Shown: positions 34,092 through 43,105 of the stretch, piece by piece
Numbering within the stretch: position 1 is the first letter of the stretch
Layout: each line of letters starts with the position of its first letter
NCBI RefSeq assembly: GCF_000817775.3
Contig: NZ_JTHE03000022.1
Span: 1-64,000, forward strand
Length of the DNA: 64,000 nt
Reading direction: 5' to 3'
From: Lyngbya confervoides BDU141951
Lineage (GTDB): Bacteria > Cyanobacteriota > Cyanobacteriia > Thermosynechococcales > Thermosynechococcaceae
Made by a program: the position numbers and the translations under genes
Notes under the pieces: model-generated
Told to the model about the DNA's origin: nothing
The model's database searches: none
The model's input: the letters and a program-made list of their open reading frames with translations, nothing else

Positions 34092-35408
34092 ATGCTGAGC
34101 TCGATTTTGTCCCATCCTTTCCCCCTAGAGCCCTATCTTCAAACAGATTTGCCTGGTCCGAGGGCGCGATCCCTCATGGACCGCGATCGCGCCGTAACCT
34201 CCCCGTCCTATACCCGATCCTATCCCCTGGTGGCCCACCGCGGACAGGGCTGCATGATTGAGGACGTGGATGGGAATGTCTTTTTGGATATGACTGCCGG
34301 TATTGCCGTCGCCAGCACCGGACATGCCCATCCGCAGGTCGTGGCGGCCATTCAGGGGCAATCGGAGCAGCTGATCCACATGTCCGGCACCGATTTTTAT
34401 TATGAGCCCATGGTGGAGTTAGCCGAGGCTCTCACGGCTCGCGCTCCCTTCCCCCAGCCCGATATTGGCGTCAAAGCCAAGGTATTTTTCACCAACTCCG
34501 GCGCTGAATCCCTAGAAGGAGCCATTAAGCTAGCCCGCTACTTCACCGGACGATCGCGGGTGGTTGCCTTTCTAGGCGCGTTCCATGGTCGCACCTACGG
34601 CGCCATGTCCCTAACCGGATCGAAGCCGGTGCAATGCGAGGGGTTTGGCCCTCTCCTGCCGGGCATCACCCATATTCCTTACTCCTTATCCGGCCTGGAT
34701 TATCTTGAGCACACCCTCTTTAAATCCATGCTGCCCGCCCAGGAAGTTGCCGCCATCGTCGTCGAACCCATTCAGGGAGAGGGAGGATATGTTCTCCCCG
34801 AAGAAGGATTCCATGCCCGCCTTCGGGACCTTTGCGATCGCTTCGGCATATTGATGATTGTCGATGAAGTTCAGACAGGGATGGGGCGCACCGGCAAACT
34901 CTTTGCCATCGAGCATTGGGAGGTGATGCCCGACATCATTACCCTGGCAAAGGGCATTGCCAGTGGACTTCCCCTAGGCGCCATTCTGGCGCGATCGGAA
35001 TTGATGACCTGGCCCCCCGGATCCCATGCCACCACCTTTGGCGGCAATCCCGTCGCCTGCGCCGCTGCCATCGCCACCCTCAAGCTCCTGGAATCAGAGT
35101 TGATGAGCAATGCCACCGAGCGCGGCCAAGAACTCCTTGGGGGCCTACAAGCTCTGGCCGCCCGCTATCCGCAACTGGCCCATCCCCGCGGCCAGGGGTT
35201 GATGGTGGCTGTGGACCTGGTCAGCTCTGAGGGTCAGCTCGACCCAATCCAGCGCGATCGCCTTGTGGATCAAGCCTTCTACCAGGGACTGCTGCTGTTG
35301 GGCTGCGGCAAGGCAGCGCTTCGATTCTGCCCGCCACTCATCATTCAATCACAACAAATTCAAACGGCCCTGAGTATTCTGGCTAAACTGCTCGCCCCAA
35401 GGTCATGA
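34092..35408 (+). CDS. class III PLP aminotransferase (GABA/lysine aminotransferase or racemase type)
   Basis: A fold-type I class III enzyme (438 aa): FFTNSGAESLEGAIK, FHGRTYGA, Asp258 in VDEVQTG, PLP Lys287 in LAKGIASG and ATTFGGNPVAC. It fits the 4-aminobutyrate aminotransferase-like group that also contains archaeal broad-range amino acid racemases. So it may be a lysine 6-aminotransferase, a GABA aminotransferase or an amino acid racemase. It overlaps the DUF1338 gene by 4 bases, which favours a role in the same pathway. Confidence 0.82.
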   Translation: MLSSILSHPFPLEPYLQTDLPGPRARSLMDRDRAVTSPSYTRSYPLVAHRGQGCMIEDVDGNVFLDMTAGIAVASTGHAHPQVVAAIQGQSEQLIHMSGTDFYYEPMVELAEALTARAPFPQPDIGVKAKVFFTNSGAESLEGAIKLARYFTGRSRVVAFLGAFHGRTYGAMSLTGSKPVQCEGFGPLLPGITHIPYSLSGLDYLEHTLFKSMLPAQEVAAIVVEPIQGEGGYVLPEEGFHARLRDLCDRFGILMIVDEVQTGMGRTGKLFAIEHWEVMPDIITLAKGIASGLPLGAILARSELMTWPPGSHATTFGGNPVACAAAIATLKLLESELMSNATERGQELLGGLQALAARYPQLAHPRGQGLMVAVDLVSSEGQLDPIQRDRLVDQAFYQGLLLLGCGKAALRFCPPLIIQSQQIQTALSILAKLLAPRS

Positions 35409-36310
35409 ACGATCCTGCCCCGCCCCCCCACCTGGCCCTAGCCCTTTGGCAAACCCTCTGGGAAGAATATCGTCAGCGGGTGATCTATGCCCGCCAGTAC
35501 CAGGCCATGATTGAAGCCGATGGCGGCATCCTGGCCAACGATCACCTTGCCTTTCGCGCTCTAAATCTGTGGATCTCTTTGCCCACCGGCAGGATCAATC
35601 TAGGGCTAGCCTACCTGGAGCCCTTTCTGGAGTTCTTAGGCTACCAGGCAGCGGGCGACTACGCCTTCCCTGATCAGTACCTGCGGGCCAAGCATTATCG
35701 TCATCCCCAACAAGCTGCTTACAATCTGCCCAAGATCTTCATGAGCGAACTCATGGTTCAAGATCTTCCCGAGGCGATCGCCACAATCATCGCCGAAAAT
35801 GTCCAGCCCTTTGCCCTAACGCCATTCGATCACCTCGGGCAGCAACCCCTGGAGAAACAGATACAGACGCTAAAGCAACTCTTGTCTCGCCCCTGGCCCC
35901 CCCCCAAACAATCTGCGGTTGAATCAGTAAATCGCGTCAGCCAGTATGGCGCCTGGGTGCTCCTGCATGGGTATGCAGTCAATCACTTCACAGGCTATAT
36001 TAACCAGCAGCGCAGCCCTAGCTATCCCACCCTGGAGCGAACCGTTAGCGGTCTCAAACAGAGGGGAATCCCCATGAAAGCCCACATCGAAGGCAGCGTT
36101 CAAACCGGACTGTGCCAAACCGCCACCCAAGCCGTACAGATTTCGGTTCCGGTGAGAACTGATCAAAATCAACCGGTCCAGATTCTCTGGCCCTATGCCT
36201 ACTACGAACTAGCCCAACGCTTCCCTGTACCTGGATCAGACGATCTCTTTGAGGGCTTCCTGACCCACCAAGCTCAAGAACTCTTTAAGATGACCCAGCC
36301 TGACCCGTGA
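35405..36310 (+). CDS. hglS: DUF1338 protein, 2-oxoadipate dioxygenase/decarboxylase (HglS-like)
   Basis: DUF1338 enzymes convert 2-oxoadipate to 2-hydroxyglutarate and CO2 with O2 and Fe(II), closing a lysine breakdown route. The 301-aa protein shows His47 and Arg51 in NDHLAFR, at the same four-residue spacing as the His70/Arg74 pair I recall from Pseudomonas HglS. His194 in VNHFTGY and Glu268 in YYELAQR are the other likely iron ligands. It overlaps the aminotransferase by 4 bases and the next gene by 4 bases, showing tight co-translation. Confidence 0.82.
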   Translation: MNDPAPPPHLALALWQTLWEEYRQRVIYARQYQAMIEADGGILANDHLAFRALNLWISLPTGRINLGLAYLEPFLEFLGYQAAGDYAFPDQYLRAKHYRHPQQAAYNLPKIFMSELMVQDLPEAIATIIAENVQPFALTPFDHLGQQPLEKQIQTLKQLLSRPWPPPKQSAVESVNRVSQYGAWVLLHGYAVNHFTGYINQQRSPSYPTLERTVSGLKQRGIPMKAHIEGSVQTGLCQTATQAVQISVPVRTDQNQPVQILWPYAYYELAQRFPVPGSDDLFEGFLTHQAQELFKMTQPDP

Positions 36311-37779
36311 CCCCCATGTTTGAATCTGCCGAACTTGAGCATATTCTGTCGGATGAAGAGTACCAGCAAGCGGTACCGAAGCTCCGCGAAGCCCTACTGG
36401 CCGCTCAGTATCACCTGCTAGATCACCAGGACCGATCCCTACTGATCATCGTCGGCGGGGTAGAGGGGGCCGGAAAGGGAGATTCCATCAATGTACTTTC
36501 CCACTGGCTAGATGCCCGCCATCTGGAGGTTCATGCCCTCCCCCTCCAGCCCTCCGATGAAGAGTGCATGCGCCCGGAATATTACCGCTACTTTCGGCGC
36601 CTACCTCCCAAGGGAAAAATTGGTATCCACTTTGGATCGTGGCACTCTCAGCTCATTCTTGACTATGCATTCCACCGGATCTCGCGGAATCGCATGGATG
36701 CAGCCCTGGCCAGAGTGTGCGAATTTGAGCAAATGCTTGTGGAGGAAGGCTGGACCCTCCTCAAGCTCTGGTTTCATCTGTCCAAGAAGAAGCAGCGGGT
36801 GCGATTGAAGACTCTCAGCCAAAGCAAACAGCAGCGATGGCGGGTGAGTGAGCGAGACTGGAAATTATTGAAGCACTACGATCGCCTGGCTCAAGTTTCC
36901 AGCCGTGCCCTCAGAGAAACCAGTACCGGCTATGCACCCTGGCATATTATTCCCGGAGCCGATCCCAACTATCGTCAAATCACCCTGGGGAGAATCGTGC
37001 TCTCCGCCTTGAACCACCATCCCCAGTCGGCTTCCATTGCCCCTCCCGTCACACTCCTAGATCCCATCGACGGCTATCCCTTGCTCCGACAGGTTGACCT
37101 GAATCATCAGGTTAAGTCCAGTGAGTACCGACAAACACTGGAAAAATATCAAGGCCAGCTCAATCTCGCCCTACGCAATCCATCGTTCCAAGATCAGGCG
37201 CTGGCTCTTGTTTTTGAAGGATGGGATGCCGCTGGGAAGGGAGGCGCAATCCGCCGGATCACCGCAGCCCTGGACGTTCGATTTTATCGCGTCATCTCCG
37301 TGGCCGCGCCTACGGAAACGGAACTGCGCTATCCCTATCTCTGGCGATTTTGGCAGCAGGTCCCCCCGGTGGGCCATGTGGCCATCTTTGATCGATCCTG
37401 GTACGGACGAGTCCTGGTGGAGCGCGTGGAGAACCTTTGTAGCGAAGCTGACTGGATGCGGGCCTACAAAGAAATCAATGAGTTTGAAGAGCAATGGCGG
37501 GAACGGGGGGTCGTCATCCTGAAGTTTTGGCTGCATATCAGTCCTGAAGAACAGCTACGCCGATTTAAGCAGCGGGAAGAAACGGGCTACAAACGCTATA
37601 AAATTACCCCGGAAGACTGGCGAAACCGGGATAAATGGCCTCAATATGAACATGCCGTTTCCGATATGATTGACCGCACCAGTACCGAAATTGCCCCCTG
37701 GACAATTATTGCAGCGGAGGATAAAAAATATGCCCGACTCAAGGTCCTCAAAACCATTCTGGATCGCCTGAACGTCTAA
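36307..37779 (+). CDS. pap: polyphosphate:AMP phosphotransferase (two-domain PPK2)
   Basis: Transfers phosphate from polyphosphate to AMP, making ADP. The protein (490 aa) is a tandem of two PPK2 domains: domain one with GVEGAGKGDSIN (about residue 51), domain two with FEGWDAAGKGGAIRR (about 302) and RSWYGR. This matches Pap of Acinetobacter in architecture and length. The start is GTG 36307, overlapping the stop of the DUF1338 gene, or ATG 36316. Why it sits at the end of an amino acid catabolic run is unclear; supplying ADP/ATP from polyphosphate is a guess. Confidence 0.92.
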   Translation: MTPMFESAELEHILSDEEYQQAVPKLREALLAAQYHLLDHQDRSLLIIVGGVEGAGKGDSINVLSHWLDARHLEVHALPLQPSDEECMRPEYYRYFRRLPPKGKIGIHFGSWHSQLILDYAFHRISRNRMDAALARVCEFEQMLVEEGWTLLKLWFHLSKKKQRVRLKTLSQSKQQRWRVSERDWKLLKHYDRLAQVSSRALRETSTGYAPWHIIPGADPNYRQITLGRIVLSALNHHPQSASIAPPVTLLDPIDGYPLLRQVDLNHQVKSSEYRQTLEKYQGQLNLALRNPSFQDQALALVFEGWDAAGKGGAIRRITAALDVRFYRVISVAAPTETELRYPYLWRFWQQVPPVGHVAIFDRSWYGRVLVERVENLCSEADWMRAYKEINEFEEQWRERGVVILKFWLHISPEEQLRRFKQREETGYKRYKITPEDWRNRDKWPQYEHAVSDMIDRTSTEIAPWTIIAAEDKKYARLKVLKTILDRLNV

Positions 37780-37853
37780 ACCCGCCTACAACCCAGCCCA
37801 GGTCAGGCCCAAGCTGTCGGAATCCTCACAGGTTTCTCAGGCGTCTACACGGA

Positions 37854-37885
37854 ATAGCCTTGTTTCAAGATAGCCTTGTTTCAGG
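37854..37885. repeat. 16-bp tandem duplication at the galK stop
   Basis: ATAGCCTTGTTTCA repeats at 37854 and 37870 as a 16-bp unit with one mismatch. The second copy holds the minus-strand galK stop codon (37881-37883). Confidence 0.85.
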
Positions 37886-38981
37886 GGTTGACTCTTTCAA
37901 CCGCCGGTCTTGCGTGAAGCTGTCCTGGATCTGGCAACAGAAGCTGTCCAGGACCAGGGTACTGGGCCAAAACAGAGGCCGCCACGGTTGGGGCTTGATG
38001 AGGCTCAACCAGTGCCACGCAAGCCCCCCCAAACCCAGCACCTGTTAGCCTGGCGCCCCAAACGGCGGGGTGCCGTTGCAGCAGATTAACCAGGGCATCC
38101 AGTTCCGGCGTTGACACTTGAAAGTCGACCTTCAAACTGTGGTGAGAGGCATTCATCAGTTTCCCCAACTGATCTGCAGATCCTCCCTGGGATGCTTTTA
38201 AAACCCTCTGATTTTCAGTGTAGACATGCTTTGCCCGTCGATAGAGTAATGGCGGCAGCCCCCTTAGCTGAGATAGGGACTGAATCGATCGAAGGGTGGG
38301 GACCTGGAGCCCTTGGGCCGCCTGTTCACACTCTAATCGGCGCTGATTGTAGCCACTCCGGGCCAGATCCCGAGAAATACCACTGTCTAAAATCAACAGG
38401 TCAGCGGCGGGCCAGGGAAGATGCTGATACTCTAGGCTACGCGTGTCAAGAAAGAACAGATCACCAGCGTGGGCGACGCTGATGGTGAGCGGATCCATAA
38501 TTCCACAGCGGACACCAGCATACTGGTGCTCGACTTGCTGGGCAAGTTGAGCCAGTTCCAGGTCAGCCAGGTTTAGATGGAGCCATGTTCGCAGCGATCG
38601 CAGGAGGGCCACGACTAAGGCCGCACTGCTGGAAAGCCCCCGGCCCATGGGGATGGAAGAATCAATCCACACGTTAATCGGCGGCACCTGCACTCCACGC
38701 GTTTGCAAGAGATGCAGCGATCCTAGAACATAGCAGGCACTGCCAGAAAAGGGTGGACTCAGCGAGAGCACCTGCAAGGGTTTATCCCAGGCGGTGGAAT
38801 AAATGCCATAGCCCGGATCTGAACGGGGTCCAATCGCCACCTGCGTGGCCAGGGGAATCAAGGTGGGCAACACAAAGCCTTCGTTATAGTCCGTATGCTC
38901 ACCAAGCAGATTCACCCGTCCCTGAGCCGTGGCTTCACAAAGGGGATGAGTCCCAAAAACAGCCTGAAAGGAATTGGACAA
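37881..38981 (-). CDS. galK: galactokinase
   Basis: Phosphorylates galactose to galactose-1-phosphate. It has the GHMP kinase signature: GRVNLLGEHTDYNEGFVLP at the N-terminus, the ATP loop MGRGLSSSAALVVAL and TGAGFGGACVAL. Length (366 aa) is normal. It follows galT by 6 bases on the same strand, in the order GH1-galT-galK. Confidence 0.95.
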   Translation of the reverse strand: MSNSFQAVFGTHPLCEATAQGRVNLLGEHTDYNEGFVLPTLIPLATQVAIGPRSDPGYGIYSTAWDKPLQVLSLSPPFSGSACYVLGSLHLLQTRGVQVPPINVWIDSSIPMGRGLSSSAALVVALLRSLRTWLHLNLADLELAQLAQQVEHQYAGVRCGIMDPLTISVAHAGDLFFLDTRSLEYQHLPWPAADLLILDSGISRDLARSGYNQRRLECEQAAQGLQVPTLRSIQSLSQLRGLPPLLYRRAKHVYTENQRVLKASQGGSADQLGKLMNASHHSLKVDFQVSTPELDALVNLLQRHPAVWGARLTGAGFGGACVALVEPHQAPTVAASVLAQYPGPGQLLLPDPGQLHARPAVERVNP

Positions 38982-38987
38982 GGGGCT

Positions 38988-40088
38988 TTACTCCAGAGAA
39001 ATGGACACTGCTTGCAGCTCCTGAGCAATCGCCTCGGGCAGGGTATCATTGGCATAGAGTCCCGCCGCCAGTTCGGTGCCTGCCAAGTATTTCAGTTTAT
39101 CGGCGCTGCGGTAGGGCGGATAAAACTCTGCATGCAGCTGCCATTCAGGATGGGGAGCCCCGTCGGTGGGGGCTTGAAACCAGGCCATCAAATAGGGAAA
39201 GGGGCGGCTCCAGAGGCCATCGTACTTCAGCAAAACCGTTTTTAGGGCCAGGGCTAGACTCCGTCGCTGGGGGGCACTGAGATCAGCCAGAAAAGCGCAG
39301 GGCTGGCGGGGAGCAACCCACACTTCGTAGGGATATCGGGCACAGACCGGCACAATGGCCACAGCGTTTGCATCCAGGTAAAGCAGCCGCTGGCGATGGA
39401 TGATCTCCTGCTCCAGAAGTTCGACCAAAAGCGATCGCTGCTGCTGGCGAAAGAAGCTGCGCTGCTGATCCAACATCTGCTGGGGAATCGGCGGCAGAAC
39501 CGAATAGGCATAAATTTGCCCATGGGGATGGTGGAGGGTCACCCCCATTTCCATGCCTTTGTTTTCAAAGGGCAGAACATATTGAATAGAGTCTCGCTGT
39601 CCCAGCGCCTGGGTCCGATCAGCCCACACCTGCAGCAGCAGCGTCAAATGCTCCACTGACAGGGTGCTCAAGGCTTGGTGAGGGTCCTGGGTAAAGACGA
39701 CAACCTCACAACTCCCCCGCCCAGGCACACAGGGCACAATCTCCTTGGGAGCCTGGCTGGCCTGTAGGCTCAGGGAGGGAAAGCGATTTTGAAAAACCGC
39801 AATCTCGTAGTCCCCCGCGGGCAATTCTGTAGGATGATCCGGGTCAGTGGTGATCGCAAAGGGGTCTTGTTCAGAGGGAGGCAGGTGGGTACGATTTTGG
39901 CGATGGCTCGCGTAGGCAACCCATTCTCCGCGAAGCGGATGCCAGCGCAGGTGGGGATGAGCCTGAAGGGGATCTGCGTGGGGACTAGTGGGAATCAAGG
40001 TCGAGGGAATCGGTCGACGACTGTAGAGCCAGAGATCGCGTCCATCGGGCTTGATCAGGTGGCGGCAATGAAATTGAGCATGAGGCAT
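38988..40088 (-). CDS. galT: galactose-1-phosphate uridylyltransferase
   Basis: Exchanges UDP-glucose and galactose-1-phosphate in the Leloir pathway. The active site HPHGQ, preceded by VTLH, is present, with ENKGMEMG before it. The start at ATG 40088 (MPHAQFHCRHL) is preferred; a longer reading to 40112 overlaps the upstream gene. Length 366 aa is usual. No galE is seen in the window, so epimerase must come from elsewhere. Confidence 0.94.
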   Translation of the reverse strand: MPHAQFHCRHLIKPDGRDLWLYSRRPIPSTLIPTSPHADPLQAHPHLRWHPLRGEWVAYASHRQNRTHLPPSEQDPFAITTDPDHPTELPAGDYEIAVFQNRFPSLSLQASQAPKEIVPCVPGRGSCEVVVFTQDPHQALSTLSVEHLTLLLQVWADRTQALGQRDSIQYVLPFENKGMEMGVTLHHPHGQIYAYSVLPPIPQQMLDQQRSFFRQQQRSLLVELLEQEIIHRQRLLYLDANAVAIVPVCARYPYEVWVAPRQPCAFLADLSAPQRRSLALALKTVLLKYDGLWSRPFPYLMAWFQAPTDGAPHPEWQLHAEFYPPYRSADKLKYLAGTELAAGLYANDTLPEAIAQELQAVSISLE

Positions 40089-40104
40089 GACAACACTTGC
40101 CAAA

Positions 40105-41475
40105 CTAAACAATTCGGTTGTGCTGAATACAGCGTTGATACCAGTAATAGCTTGCCTTGGGAATGCGTTGAAGCGTCTTGTAATCCGTATAGATCAGTCC
40201 AAACCGGCGATGGTGACCGTAGGACCATTCAAAGTTATCCATCAGCGTCCAGAGGAAGTACCCCTGCAGGGGAAACCCCTCCTGAATGGCGCGGTGAGCT
40301 GCACGTAGGTAAGCGCGATGAAAAAAAATGCGATCGCTATCGATGACTTCTCCCGTCTCCGTGAGGCGATCCTTAACCGCGCAGCCATTCTCCGTAATAA
40401 AAATCGGGAGATCTCGCCGTCCCAGGGTCTCACTGAGATGTCGGACCCCCCAATAGAGACAATCAGGCATAATCCGCAGCCAGGGCATATGCAGTCGAGG
40501 ATAGCTTTTAGGAAAGGACAAATACTCATATCCCGCCCCGGTTTCCGTGGGCCGCACATAGGTGCCAAAGTAGCAATTAAATCCAAACCAGTCCAGGGGT
40601 TGAGCAATGGTGTCTAAATCCCCTGCACGAATCTCAGGCGCTGCTGGCCCCAGACTTTCCAGTAAATCAGGAGCATAGGCACCCGTGAGCGCAGGCACCA
40701 CAATGCCTCCATTGCTTGCATTCAAATGAAAGGCTCGTTGGGCAGCTTGAATATGATCCTTGTCCTCAATCAACGGCACCGTGGGGACAAAGTTATCCAC
40801 CAGTCCTACCTGAGCTGGCCGCGGAGAAGCCGCACGAATCGCCTGACAGGCCAACCCATGGGCCAGCAGCGCATGGTGAGAGGTTTGCCAAACCTGCTGA
40901 GGACTGGATACTAGTGTTCCAGGCGCATGGGGAGGCTGACGACGCACCCCATAGCCCAAATGGGTAAAGCAGTGAATTTCATTCATGGTCATCCAGGAGG
41001 TAATCCGATCTCCCAAACGCTGCACCACTGCCGCTGTGTAATCCGCAAAGTCCTGAGCCATCTCTCGGCTGCGCCAGGATCCATAGCGATCTTCCAGGGC
41101 CTGAGGGCTGTCCCAGTGAAAGAGTGTCGCATGAGGCTCAATTCCAGCGTCTTGCAGCGCATCCAGAAGTCGTCGATAGAAATCCATCCCGGCCTCATTG
41201 ACAGCCCCTCGCCCCTCAGGAATAATCCTGGGCCAAGCCAGGCTAAATCGGTAATGCTTCACCCCCAGCCTGGCCATTGCCGCCACATCCTCTGGAAAGC
41301 GATGGTAATGGTCGCAGGCGATCGCGGCTGTATCGCCCCCTTGAATTCGTCCCGGCAACGCAGCAAAGCTGTCCCACACGCAATTTTGGCGACCTTCAGC
41401 GGCCACAGCCCCTTCAATTTGATAGGCCGCAGTTGCAACGCCCCACGCAAAGGTGGATGGAAATTGATAGTCCAC
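40105..41475 (-). CDS. GH1 beta-glycosidase (beta-glucosidase/galactosidase)
   Basis: Family 1 glycoside hydrolase, 456 aa. It starts with FAWGVATAAYQIEGA, has acid/base Glu166 in TMNEI and nucleophile Glu362 in ITENG. No signal peptide, so it is cytosolic. The co-directional galT and galK point to a galactose-releasing substrate such as lactose or a galactolipid-derived disaccharide; this is inference, as GH1 enzymes are broad. The upstream region (41476-41746) is shared with a divergent gene. Confidence 0.92.
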   Translation of the reverse strand: MDYQFPSTFAWGVATAAYQIEGAVAAEGRQNCVWDSFAALPGRIQGGDTAAIACDHYHRFPEDVAAMARLGVKHYRFSLAWPRIIPEGRGAVNEAGMDFYRRLLDALQDAGIEPHATLFHWDSPQALEDRYGSWRSREMAQDFADYTAAVVQRLGDRITSWMTMNEIHCFTHLGYGVRRQPPHAPGTLVSSPQQVWQTSHHALLAHGLACQAIRAASPRPAQVGLVDNFVPTVPLIEDKDHIQAAQRAFHLNASNGGIVVPALTGAYAPDLLESLGPAAPEIRAGDLDTIAQPLDWFGFNCYFGTYVRPTETGAGYEYLSFPKSYPRLHMPWLRIMPDCLYWGVRHLSETLGRRDLPIFITENGCAVKDRLTETGEVIDSDRIFFHRAYLRAAHRAIQEGFPLQGYFLWTLMDNFEWSYGHHRRFGLIYTDYKTLQRIPKASYYWYQRCIQHNRIV

Positions 41476-41746
41476 AGTCGCTCTTGATTTTGCAGGTGGT
41501 TGTTCCGCTGTTTATGAATCTGTTCAGATATTGTTCAGACAGCAACCCTCAGAATTGCATAGACCAAACTTCAGAATTCCGACTCTCTGAAACGGCCAAA
41601 TTTGGATTGCGATCGGTTGTTATAGTAGGAATAGAAGTATCTTCCCTTCGATAGAGTAAACTTATCACTTTCGACGGTTTCAGCCTAAAAAATTGCAATA
41701 TATATTGATATTACTTCGCAGTCAGCAACCCATTGGTAAGAGTCCC
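41476..41746. other. 271-base divergent promoter region
   Basis: It separates the GH1 operon and the SYLF gene. TGTTCAGA occurs twice around 41520-41540, a possible operator half-site pair. No ORF and no perfect promoter were seen. Confidence 0.35.
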
Positions 41747-42421
41747 ATGAAACTTAAATATTTATTTTCAACCGCGCTGGTGATGACAGCGCTTCAACTC
41801 CCAGCCTTTGCAGCTCCAGCAACCTATGAAGAGGTGGAAGAATCCGCTGAGGTTTTTTCTGAAATGATTGAAGACCCCGATACCCGAATCCCTTCCTGGC
41901 TGATGCAGCGGACTCAGGCCATTGCGATTGTGACCAATCTCAAGCAGGGAGGGTTTCTATTTGGCGGCAGGCGCGGAGACGGGGTCATGCTCACCCGACT
42001 TCCCAACGGAAGCTGGAGTAATCCCTCCTTTATTAACTTGACCGGTGGCAGCGTGGGCCTCCAGGCTGGATTCAAATCTGGGGATCTAGTGTTGCTATTT
42101 CCCTCCCAAGCAGCCCTGAATAGTGTTATCTCTGAGGAGTTTGAAATTGGGGGAAGCGTTTCAGGAACCGCTGGGCCTCTCAGTAAGTCCGCTCGAGAGT
42201 CCTTACAAGCCTTTGACGAAGACACGGTCTATGTCTACTCCCGGAGTAAAGGTCTATTTGGCGGAGTGGCGCTAGAAGGGTCTAAGCTGGCAGTCGATAA
42301 CAAGGATAATCGTCAGTTTTATGGACGCCCCGTCACGGTTAGGCAGATCTTTACCGATCCTAATTTGCCGGCCCCCAGCGTCGTGAATACCCTCAAAGCC
42401 ACCCTCTCCCAGGCAGAGTAG
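41747..42421 (+). CDS. SYLF-domain lipid-binding protein (YSC84 type)
   Basis: An exported protein (224 aa) with a signal peptide ending PAFAAPA and a SYLF/YSC84 domain: QAIAIVTNLKQGGFLFGGRRGDGVM, GSVGLQAGFKSGDLVLLF, SRSKGLFGGVALEGSKLAVDN. This domain binds membrane lipid; its role in cyanobacteria is not known to me. The start at ATG 41747 gives the best signal peptide. Confidence 0.88.
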   Translation: MKLKYLFSTALVMTALQLPAFAAPATYEEVEESAEVFSEMIEDPDTRIPSWLMQRTQAIAIVTNLKQGGFLFGGRRGDGVMLTRLPNGSWSNPSFINLTGGSVGLQAGFKSGDLVLLFPSQAALNSVISEEFEIGGSVSGTAGPLSKSARESLQAFDEDTVYVYSRSKGLFGGVALEGSKLAVDNKDNRQFYGRPVTVRQIFTDPNLPAPSVVNTLKATLSQAE

Positions 42422-42592
42422 AGACCTTGGAGGAATTCGCGCCGGAAGCGGGTCAAGAACAAGAATATCGATGAACTTTTGATACCAGGGATTAAGATTT
42501 TCGACGTCTTGCCCCAATTCTTCGGGTGTCCCAGGATAGGGCCGGTACACTAAGAACAAGCCTTCATATAGTTCAAGCATGAGGTAAGTTTT

Positions 42593-42745
42593 ATGGGTTC
42601 TATGACATGGCGCCCCAAAGACGGGGATCAAAAGGCAAACGAGTATCTAGATACCATTAACCACGCACCCTACTTCACAATTGCAATCATTACCACGCTG
42701 ATTTTTTGCACCTTTACATTGCTGGTTTTGATGGGCGCATTTTAG
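42593..42745 (+). CDS. small single-helix membrane protein (50 aa)
   Basis: An ATG at 42593, after GAGGTAAG at about nine bases, opens a 50-codon reading ending in TAG at 42743-42745. The first 27 residues are polar (GDQKANEYLDTINHAPYF), then one hydrophobic helix follows (TIAIITTLIFCTFTLLVLMG). This is the build of many short cyanobacterial membrane subunits. I do not recognise it as a known photosystem or cytochrome subunit. Confidence 0.5.
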   Translation: MGSMTWRPKDGDQKANEYLDTINHAPYFTIAIITTLIFCTFTLLVLMGAF

Positions 42746-43105
42746 CGAAGGTTTTGCCGGGCTCTCTATAGCCTCTATTCCAGGGTCCCGAGATTCATTA
42801 GTCTGAAGGGGGGAGCCCACTGGATCGGCCAGTGTTCTAGGGCTTTCTATTACAGGGCGCTTGAGACTGGCCGATATTACACTGGCCGATATTACACTGG
42901 CCGTCATCAGATTAGACAAGCAGCTATCAGGCAATATTACCCCGGAACTAAGATACTGGGCAGCAGTCTGGGAGCATCCCCCTAGAGCCCAGGCCTCAAA
43001 TTTGATGTTGACCTTAAGTGCGTCCCGTGAACGCGAGTGCCTCACAGCATGTTCAAGTTTCTGAGTGATGGATGAAGATGGGAGTGTACCGTGGAGGTGT
43101 CTGTC
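42746..43105. other. 360-base intergenic region with tandem repeat
   Basis: No convincing gene. It contains the 15-bp tandem repeat at 42866-42895. A reading at 42861-43064 is made mainly by that repeat and is rejected. The right end carries the uspA leader. Confidence 0.45.
42866..42903. repeat. 15-bp tandem repeat, about 2.5 copies
   Basis: ACTGGCCGATATTAC occurs at 42866-42880 and 42881-42895, followed by a partial third copy (ACTGGCCG). Confidence 0.9.

Noticed and set aside
42861-43064. 67-aa reading with ADITLADITLA repeat
   Set aside because: The repeat comes from the 15-bp tandem duplication in intergenic DNA; there is no sign of a real protein.
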